The translations under genes were made by a program, and so were the position numbers. The notes below the pieces were generated by a model that saw only the letters and a program-made list of their open reading frames with translations, searched no databases and was not told the origin of the DNA. From Narthecium ossifragum (taxonomy: Eukaryota; Streptophyta; Magnoliopsida; Dioscoreales; Nartheciaceae), in NCBI GenBank assembly GCA_963920575.1, contig OY986975.1, forward strand, positions 204,650 to 268,649: DNA of 64,000 nt. Direction: 5' to 3'. Shown here one piece after another: positions 57,445-64,000 of this stretch. Positions within the stretch are counted from its first letter, which is position 1, and every line of letters begins with the position of its first letter.

Positions 57445-58116
57445 CTAAGCTGTTGCAGTGAATTCACTTGTGAAAGCCTTCCCAGGCTTACGATGAGACA
57501 AAGGCCCGTGGCATCCCAAGAGTTTGGCATGGACACCATCAGGTGCAATCCTGCCTTGTTCCTTCCACTTGACGTAATCAGTGCGGCTGAACTTTGTGAA
57601 GCCCCACTTCCTGCTCACAATGATCTTTTGCCTGCCCGGGAACTTAAACTTTGCCCTCCTCAAAGCTTCCTGTGCATGTACACCATTGCTGTCCTTGCAC
57701 CGCACAGACAACAACACCTGACCAATGCTCACCCTTGCACAAGTTCCCTGAGGCTTCCCAAAGGCACCCCTCATTCCTGTCTGGAGCCTATCAGCCCCGG
57801 CACATGACAACATCTTGTTGATGCGCAGAACATGGAAGGGATGAACCCTCACTCGGAGGTGGAATGCATCCTTCCCAGCGGATTTCGTCATATACTTGTT
57901 ACAGGCAATTCGAGCAGCTTCGAGAGCTTCGCTTGTAACATTCTCCTTCTCCCAGCTGACAAGGTGCACACAGAATGGAAATTCATCGACACCCTTCCTT
58001 TTCATACCCACATCATAGATACGGATCTTGGGGTCAGGGACACCACGGCAGTATCTCGACTTGGGATAGGGCTTGTTCTTGATTTGGCGATAGCAGCGAG
58101 CAGGTCGTCGACCCAT
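57445..58116 (-). CDS. RPL10: 60S ribosomal protein L10 (uL16/QM)
   Basis: A single coding exon of 223 residues starts [20 protein letters not shown]. It contains the L10e signature [20 protein letters not shown], then [18 protein letters not shown] and the [15 protein letters not shown] tail typical of plants. The protein sits at the large-subunit tRNA corridor and is needed for late 60S maturation. The frame is open upstream of the ATG, but a good acceptor (TTATTGTCCAG) lies 19 bases before it, so the open part is intron and the leader is spliced. A TATA box and CCCTAA repeats near 60.0 kb mark the promoter, implying a leader with intron sequence of about 1.7 kb that carries three snoRNA candidates. 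Length and all motifs are normal. Confidence 0.95.
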   Translation of the reverse strand: MGRRPARCYRQIKNKPYPKSRYCRGVPDPKIRIYDVGMKRKGVDEFPFCVHLVSWEKENVTSEALEAARIACNKYMTKSAGKDAFHLRVRVHPFHVLRINKMLSCAGADRLQTGMRGAFGKPQGTCARVSIGQVLLSVRCKDSNGVHAQEALRRAKFKFPGRQKIIVSRKWGFTKFSRTDYVKWKEQGRIAPDGVHAKLLGCHGPLSHRKPGKAFTSEFTATA

Positions 58117-58134
58117 TATTGCTTCCCTGGACAA

Positions 58135-59347
58135 TAACACGAAGTCAGCAATTTCGTCAAAAACCAAGCTGATCTTCAGCCTTTGTTCCCCTGTTTGTGG
58201 ATGAATGATGCAACGAGATCAACAATCTTAAGCATGAACTTTGAGACAAAAAAGTTCATGCAGTGATTTCACAACCCAAATTTGTGAGCTAAAGAAACAA
58301 GCAAGTCCCCCTCAGAACTTATACAATGTTTTAGCATCAATGTACATTCAGACAAGGCTGAAACTAGAGTAATCAATCATTGGGGAGCTTGTTGAAACCA
58401 AGTTCCACAACATGGAAGAATGAAGTCTTTTAAAACATGGAGTGTGTTTCCTTTGAAACAGCTAGGATATTTGACAGAATATCAGAAATAACTCCGGATT
58501 TCTATATGCCTAAACATAATGACTTATATGTAAGAATCGCCTCAAGAGAACACATTCATACATACACAGCATAACTCATACACAGAAACACAGCTCCATG
58601 TTGCAATGGTACCTCATAAAGTCATAATGCAAAAAAATTATTATGAGATGCATCTGACTATTCAAAGTGGTTCTAATGCAATAATCCAAGTCAAGCATAT
58701 AATACAATACAGAAACGCTCTTAAACTATTTTTTCCATTTAACACAAAACAAATACACTTCAACTATTTTCGCCAATCTGTTACAAGCAATTCATCTGAC
58801 AGTACTAGAGTGGTTTTCTAAACAACCTCTTGAATGAACAAATAGTGGAAAAAACCAGCAAGTTAACAAAATCTAACGTGACTTGCACATGCCTAAAAAT
58901 CAAATTCTCCATTGAAGTATCAGTGAAAAGGATTCAAGGCCTATCATTGTTCAAAATCTATTGTTGCTTCTAGCCTTCTAGGCACATACAGCATTACAGC
59001 TAATACCTCAGCATATAAATAAACATAATAACTCAGCACATACAACAATGAAGTGAAGGGAGGAACATATTAGTTTCCTCTCAAAAGCACATAATCCTCT
59101 TTCATAATTTAATTCCAAAGCCTACTTACACAAAATAGTAAGTGAAAAGCATCAACTTGATGGAGCAAACATGAAAATAATATTGGCTGCAAATCTTTTG
59201 GAGCAAAAATATGGTTGATAATGTACAAAATGTGAAGCTTGTAGAGCAAACAGGAATCCCACTAGAAGAACATTAAAATCTGATGCGACAGGCAACAAGA
59301 GCCAAAAACCTAAAACAAAAAAGAAGCAGATTAAGGTAAACCAGAAG
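58135..59347. other. RPL10 5' leader intron, part without recognised features
   Basis: AT-rich DNA upstream of the RPL10 coding exon on the minus strand, ending at the acceptor just before the ATG. I see no gene. Further snoRNAs could be present but I found no clear paired C and D boxes here. Confidence 0.55.
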
Positions 59348-59428
59348 TATCCCTCAGTTCAGGTAAATGTATTCATCAGTGTGTTGTCAGCCCACTACTT
59401 TAACTCTAAACTGCTCTTCATAGGGATA
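59348..59428 (-). ncRNA. Box C/D snoRNA candidate 1 in RPL10 leader intron
   Basis: On the minus strand an 81-base unit has a 6-bp terminal stem, TATCCC with GGGATA. It holds a C-like box ATGAAGA (one mismatch to RTGATGA) at the 5' side and CTGA right before the 3' stem. Inside are CTGA (D') and TGATGAA (C'). The D' guide would be the bases ending AGTTAAAGTAGTGGG. I could not place a target from memory. It shares ACCTGAACTGAGG at its 3' end with the next two units. Confidence 0.6.
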
Positions 59429-59497
59429 AAATCAAGCAAATTTTCCAAAGAAAAACAAGCACAAGCATGAAAAAAAAAAATTTAAAAGATAAATGAA

Positions 59498-59585
59498 GTC
59501 TCCTCAGTTCAGGTCTCCATTATCTTTCAGCAGAATAATATCTCAGAAGAACGAAAGTTTTAATTTTTAGATCATCCTCGGAGAC
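59498..59585 (-). ncRNA. Box C/D snoRNA candidate 2 (snR54/U59-like guide)
   Basis: The 88-base minus-strand unit has a stem TCTCC with GGAGA, a C-like box AGGATGA (one mismatch), D' CTGA and D CTGA. The bases before D', ACTTTCGTTCTT, are complementary to the conserved 18S rRNA stretch AAGAACGAAAGT. Fifth-base counting puts 2'-O-methylation on an A within AAGAAC, the site assigned to yeast snR54 and human U59. The weak C box may mean this copy is decaying. Confidence 0.6.
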
Positions 59586-59678
59586 TTAACAACACTAAAG
59601 GAGTCGAAGGAAAAAATAAATCTAGCAAAGGGAAATAACTTAGAATCCAGTGTTTGCAATCTGGGATCTATGGGTGCA

Positions 59679-59771
59679 TCGCCTCAGTTCAGGTCTCCAA
59701 GAATTTTTCCGCAGAGGTGGGATCACCACCCTCGGAAGAACGAAAGTTTTCATTTTGATCATCATCGGCGA
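59679..59771 (-). ncRNA. Box C/D snoRNA candidate 3 (snR54/U59-like guide, canonical boxes)
   Basis: The 93-base minus-strand unit has a 5-bp stem TCGCC with GGCGA, a perfect C box ATGATGA and a perfect D box CTGA. It has the same guide ACTTTCGTTCTT followed by CCGA (D' with one change). It is a paralogue of candidate 2, with the guide and 3' end conserved and the centre diverged, the pattern expected of duplicated working snoRNAs. Confidence 0.72.
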
Positions 59772-59964
59772 ACACAATGTACTAGAGATTCTGATCATCC
59801 CTCAAAGGACACTCCTTTCCGAAATAATAAAAAAAACCCTAGAACGAGATTGGATAGCATATGAAGGAAAAAGCGATACAGAGAATGAAATCGGAGGAGG
59901 ATAGGTCGGGTCTCGGCCGCCTGCGACGGAGAGAGGAGGGTAAGACGAGGACAGTGCGAGAGTA

Positions 59965-60006
59965 GCGGCCATTTATAGCACCCGAGAGAAGCCCTAACCC
60001 TAGAGC
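59965..60006 (-). promoter_or_regulatory. RPL10 core promoter: TATA box and CCCTAA (telo-box-like) repeats
   Basis: On the minus strand TATAAAT lies at 59977-59971. Just upstream is TCTAGGGTTAGGG (59992-60004), a telo-box-like element common in plant ribosomal protein promoters. Transcription should start near 59940. The divergent ASHR2-type start codon is at 60174, so only about 200 bp separates the two transcription units and the promoter may be shared. Confidence 0.6.
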
Positions 60007-60173
60007 TTTAAATTGGTGGTTTTGCACAAAGGCCCCCGAAATTGTTGTTATCGCCTCCTCACGAGCAAACCACGTGCAGATAAGTGAGGGGTATTACTGG
60101 AAAAGTAGAGTAGTGTCCCAATTCCCAAAGGCGAGCCCAGGTTCTTCGCGAGCGGCGGCTGCGCTCCAGCGAC

Positions 60174-61322
60174 ATGCCGGAGGGCCTGGTGAAGGTGGCG
60201 GAGATCCCCGGACGAGGCCGTGCCCTGGTCGCCACCCGCGCCATCAAAGCCGGAGAGATCCTCCTCGCTGATGCCCCACTCCTCCTCTACCCCGCCACTC
60301 CCACTGCCACCGCCTCCTACTGCTCTCATTGCTACCGCGTCCTCCCCTCCACCCCTCTCCACTGCCCCTCGTGCCGGGCCGCCCTCTTCTGCAGCCCCCG
60401 ATGCCTCTCCTCCTCCTCTTCTCATTCCAGGTCCCCCTGGCTCTGCCGAGCCCTGTCCAGCCTCCCCCCTCTCGACGCCGACCTCCTCTCCCAGGCTCGC
60501 TTCCTCGTCCACGCCTATAACCTCGGTGCGGATGACTTCCTCCGCCTCCTCTCCCTACAAGGCTCCCCCGATGCCGCCGCCGTTCCTGAGGCCCACCACC
60601 TCCACTCCATGCTCGCCTCCTTCAACGCCCCTCCTCCGCCCGCCCCTTTCTCCCCAGAGCTCACCGCCGCCCTTTTAGCCAAGGACAAGATGAACTCTTT
60701 TGGCCTCATGGAGCCCTTCTCCGAGGCGGACGCGGCGGAGCGGAGGGTGAGGGCTTATGGGATATACCCCAATGCCTCCTTTTTCAACCACGATTGCCTT
60801 CCCAATGCTTGTAGGTTTGACTATGTCGACAGGGATGCGGAGCGGAACACCGAGATCGTCTTCAGGGCGATCCACGACATTCCGGAGGGGAGGGAGGTTT
60901 GCTTGAGTTACTTCCCTGTGAATTGGAGATACAAAGAGAGGCAAAGGAGGCTGCTTGAGGATTATGGGTTCTCCTGCGAGTGTGACCGGTGCCGAGTGGA
61001 GAGGGAGTGGAGGGATGATGATAACGATGAGGGGGGTGATGAGGATGATGTGGACGGGATGGAAGAGGAGGATGGAGACGAAGGAATGGATGAAGAGGAT
61101 AACAGAGGAGATGAAGCCGGTGAGGATTTTCCCCATGCTTACTTCTTTGTGAGGTATCTGTGTGACAGGGATGGTTGCGGAGGGACATTGGCGCCTTTGC
61201 CGCAGTCGCCTGATGGTACGCCTTCAAATGTGTTGGAGTGCAATGTCTGCGGCCGGTTGAGGGCCGAGGAAGAAGAAGCTGGTAGAGATGAAGATAGTGA
61301 TGGTGCCATGACTGACAACTGA
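60174..61322 (+). CDS. ASHR2: SET-domain protein with MYND-like finger, ASHR2 type
   Basis: Intronless, 382 residues. A split SET domain starts with GRGRALVATRAIKAGE (residues 13-28). It is interrupted by a MYND-like zinc finger (C50, C53, C64, C67, C73, C77) and resumes with AYGIYPNASFFNHDCLPNAC (N206-H207, the cofactor-binding motif) and EGREVCLSYFP (catalytic-type Tyr247). A post-SET cysteine cluster follows (SCECDRC, 269-274). A long acidic linker (about 283-318) separates this from a last cysteine pair region (CDRDGCGGTL, LECNVCG). This order matches plant ASHR2 (SDG39), a SMYD-like lysine methyltransferase group. The start ATG is followed by strongly GC-rich codons, typical of grass and other monocot genes. 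Substrate unknown. Confidence 0.9.
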   Translation: MPEGLVKVAEIPGRGRALVATRAIKAGEILLADAPLLLYPATPTATASYCSHCYRVLPSTPLHCPSCRAALFCSPRCLSSSSSHSRSPWLCRALSSLPPLDADLLSQARFLVHAYNLGADDFLRLLSLQGSPDAAAVPEAHHLHSMLASFNAPPPPAPFSPELTAALLAKDKMNSFGLMEPFSEADAAERRVRAYGIYPNASFFNHDCLPNACRFDYVDRDAERNTEIVFRAIHDIPEGREVCLSYFPVNWRYKERQRRLLEDYGFSCECDRCRVEREWRDDDNDEGGDEDDVDGMEEEDGDEGMDEEDNRGDEAGEDFPHAYFFVRYLCDRDGCGGTLAPLPQSPDGTPSNVLECNVCGRLRAEEEEAGRDEDSDGAMTDN

Positions 61323-61527
61323 CCTTCGCACCCACGGTTGGCATTGGTATTTCCCATTCCACTGAATTGCTACTTTAATGCTACAATTTTTTTTTGTTTT
61401 TGGGGTCTCACTCTTGCACCTGCAATGCATCATCTGAAGGGGAAAAAAAATCCGGACAGCAGATGGTTTCAGGGATTTGTTGTTAAACAGGACATGTTAT
61501 TCACTTTTTACACTCGAGTAACTCTCT

Positions 61528-61704
61528 CATGTTTTTTTTGTGTAATAGGACCCATATACGTAAGGAACTCGTGTATAAACTAATACGTATATAAACAATA
61601 ATGATATGTCTACCATGATACATGTATAATCAAGAATTATACGCGTATTAGTTTATACGCGTGTTCCTTGCGTGTATGAGGTCCTATCATGTACAAAAAA
61701 AAAT
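61528..61704. mobile_element. Foldback MITE downstream of the ASHR2-type gene
   Basis: TTTTTTTTGTGTAATAGGAC, then CCATATACGTAAGGAACTCG and TGTATAAACTAATACG, pairs with the inverted CGTATTAGTTTATACGCG, TGTTCCTTGCGTGTATGAGG, TCCTATCATGTAC across a short centre. Arms are about 60 bp. The TATACGCGTAT and ACTCGTGTATA words resemble the spacer words of MULE-A. It probably lies in or just after the ASHR2-type 3' untranslated region. Confidence 0.65.
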
Positions 61705-61899
61705 ATGGGAGGGGTCAGAGGGTCTATTTGACAAAAAGGTCTGTCTCTAGTATATGCCAATGTACTCTTGTCCTAAATTTTGTACCCGGAGAGTAGCTAC
61801 TTCACTGTTAGCAATAACTACACAGAAAGTTGTGTGTTAGTTTGGAACCTATGAATTCTTGTGTGAGAAAAGTTGGTCTTTGCTGATTGATGATGATTG

Positions 61900-62742
61900 T
61901 ACTTTAGTTTCCTAAGATAAATACACTATTGTCTTAAAAGCTGCTGAAGAAAATTTACATTTCAGAGTTTGTTTTCTGTTATAAAGCCTACTTCGAATCT
62001 GTTGAGATCGCCTTGTAATCCTTTCGGGGTGCTTGCTTTCCGTTTCAATCTCGGATAAAATGTTTTTCTACTAGAAATGGGGCCAGCTGTCCTTCTATAT
62101 GTCATGCCTAAAATATGCAAAAGAAAAGATACTCTGGATGTTACTGTAAGTTACTGGAATACAGCATAAGCGCAGGATATTATTCCATATCTCTTGCAGG
62201 TGTGTTTCTGAAGTTAGTGGAAAGCAAATAGCAAGCTTGATGTTGTGTATTAAGAGCCACTATTCATGAAGCAATGAGAAACAGCAATTAAATTAAGGAA
62301 AGAGGATGATAAAGATAGTTACAGGAACATAACTCTCGGTTTTTTTTACCAAAGAGAAACTGAAACGAAGATGGCTCTATTTGGGAAATAGGCCAAGTAG
62401 AATCGTGACTGCTCGCCTATTTGAGCTGCATAGTATCTTTCAAGCTGTTGATGTTCGCATCCTCTGGAACATTTGGATTCGGTTAGCAATCTTGATTACT
62501 GCTAGTCTTTTTGTGTCAATTGCGTAATGCCACTTCATTTCTTTTCTGAGAAACAAGGGTCACTAAATTTCCATACCCATCAAGTGTGATTCATAGTAAA
62601 CTGCTTTGGTAGACTTCCTTGCTCAAATTTTACACTAAATAGAGCTCTTCCTGAGTAAATCTCCTGCCCTATACATTGTGCTCCATGCTCGTATATTTTG
62701 CTTTGCATTAGACAAGTTGTCGCTCATATCTACTTCTCGCAG
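61900..62742. other. Downstream region of the ASHR2-type gene, nothing recognised
   Basis: AT-rich DNA with no recognisable coding frame, repeat or RNA between the foldback MITE and the orphan exon-like frame. Confidence 0.4.
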
Positions 62743-62853
62743 CTGAAATTGGTGGGCGATGAGGACATTGCAGAGCTGAGGCAGCAATTAGATGTTACGG
62801 ATGACCCTTATTTTCTGGCCACTAAACAGGCGTTGCTGATGCATGCCTTTTAG
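62743..62853 (+). other. Orphan exon-like reading frame
   Basis: After a pyrimidine-rich CTTCTCGCAG acceptor, 36 codons read with a coding look (LKLVGDEDIAELRQQL, then DVTDDPYFLATKQ and ALLMHAF) to a TAG. Nothing nearby supplies a donor in the matching phase except possibly the ASHR2-type transcript. I do not recognise the protein. It may be an alternative last exon or a remnant of a lost gene. Confidence 0.35.
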
Positions 62854-63375
62854 TATGAAATTTTGCTTTTTGAAGCATTAATGTAGAAACTAGGAAGTAT
62901 ATCAGTTGATGCTGGGTGTCAAAGATGAATTAGCTTTTTCTGACGGCCGATAAAATGTTCCAAGGGGTCAATCTCAATCTACAGCTAAAGCTGTTGTATC
63001 ACTAAGCTATATTATCAGTTTGTTCCCCTGTTGGCATATGTGCTCCTTTGCTCTGCATTTTCAGTGTATAATCAGGCTTAAGTTAAAGTGTAAACTTTCA
63101 CTGATCCAGTTTTGGATGTAACTTCAAAGTTCAAACTTATGATGTGTTTGTCCTTTGTTCTATTTTTAACACTAAATTGGAAAGATCTGGCTTTTATGAT
63201 AGACAGTCGACAAAATCAAGGATAAGAAGCACATGGCGTGTAGGTTGAAGAAGAGCTTCTATTGTCTCAAGCAGGGAAGCAGGGACTAAGACACTGGTAC
63301 AAAAAAATCCATGCCTTCATGCTGCACCATGACCATCATATGACTTCAGATCACTGTGTTTAAATCTGAAGATCA

Positions 63376-63722
63376 GGCTTGTTTGTTTCGTGGTATTATA
63401 GATGGCATAGGATTAGTTACCCAGTGGATTCATTTTATCCCATGTTTGATGTGATTTTAGTCGTGGGATAAATAATCCCATTGGGACTCCGTATTCATTG
63501 TATGGGATAAAATAATCTCATGGGGAGATGGGATATGTAATCACATGTGATAAGATCCATTGGATTAAAAAATAAAAAAGTTTAAATATTTGATTAAATC
63601 TTCTCCCATCTTATTCTTTGTCTTATCAAACATGATAGTAGAGTTTAATTCCTCACATCATCTCCTAGGAGAATATATCTCGGGATATCCACCCATATCC
63701 TCTCTCACAAAACAAACGTGGC
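63376..63722. mobile_element. GTTTGTTT-ended MITE-like element
   Basis: AGGCTTGTTTGTTTCGTGG at the left end roughly matches the inverted complement of CACAAAACAAACGTGGCTT at the right end. The interior repeats GGGATAA, AATCCCAT and AATCTCAT words. No target-site duplication could be assigned. Confidence 0.45.
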
Positions 63723-64000
63723 TTCAGAAGGATAATATCATCCATATCCTGTCCCGCAAAACATAATAATATCGACACCACAATTATATTAATTATGAAA
63801 TATAGTAAGGAGTCATATTAAACGTGACATAGACGTGGATTTTCATGAGTGTGAGAGGCGAGGGAGAAAACAAGAGGAGAAAGTCCTATTTATATATAGG
63901 ATAAATTTCATATTTGATATATGTAAAATATAGAATTATAAATTAAGTATATGAGATTTTCTATTTATAAAATTGATACATCAAGTATCAATGACAATTT

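Noticed and set aside
57832..58137. Plus-strand frame of 101 codons within RPL10
   Set aside because: Shadow of the highly conserved RPL10 coding exon on the other strand.
60220..60678. Pro/Ser-rich frames over the start of the ASHR2-type gene
   Set aside because: Shadows of the SET-protein frame, caused by its GC-rich third positions.

Overview
The window is nuclear DNA from a flowering plant. The host genes are plant types with small GT-AG exons: an RFI2-like RING protein, a TRIC/HP30 membrane protein, an ASHR2-type SET protein, a universal stress protein and a cytosolic ribosomal protein L10. The space between them is filled with Mutator-like elements (MULEs), MITEs and a Copia remnant. 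Very GC-rich first exons (ASHR2, TRIC/HP30, the SIL1-like gene) fit a monocot, but this is an inference and I cannot name the species.

Layout. 0.8-5.5 kb (-): a SIL1/Fes1-like ER Hsp70 nucleotide-exchange factor whose 3' end lies outside the window, with a hAT-type MITE in one intron. 6.0-7.5 kb: a 1.56-kb Pack-MULE-like element with a 10-bp target-site duplication, carrying broken pieces of a carboxylesterase and a glutaredoxin-domain gene. 8.3-18.9 kb: a 10.6-kb MULE (MULE-A) with a perfect 10-bp duplication and long inverted repeats. It carries an open eight-exon Ulp1-like gene (+) convergent with a MuDR-type transposase (-) that has one frameshift. 19.1-22.9 kb (+): a decayed U2 snRNP A' pseudogene. 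24.5 kb: a 200-base assembly gap. 26.2-36.0 kb (-): an RFI2-like RING-H2 gene with a 5.4-kb first intron holding a Copia remnant. 36.4-37.8 kb: a duplicated MITE-rich segment. 38.1-49.8 kb: an 11.7-kb MULE (MULE-B) with a 9-bp duplication, an open Ulp1-like gene (+), a 170-bp tandem array and a frameshifted transposase (-). Hundreds of copies of a short GGTAGTTACTTCC-type motif fill its non-coding DNA.

51.2-64 kb is the gene-dense end: TRIC/HP30 (-), universal stress protein (-), RPL10 (-) with three box C/D snoRNA candidates in its 5' leader intron, and, divergent from RPL10, an intronless ASHR2-type SET protein (+). The last 2.5 kb holds small inverted-repeat elements and an orphan exon-like reading frame.

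The most unusual part is the pair of large MULEs. They have unrelated ends and very different proteins, yet share one plan: inverted repeat, multi-exon Ulp1-like gene, tandem array between the convergent 3' ends, MuDR-type transposase, inverted repeat. Each has its own short motif repeated through its introns and spacers and absent from its exons. In MULE-A the inverted repeats contain the transposase promoter and 5' exons, so one duplicated promoter probably drives both convergent genes.
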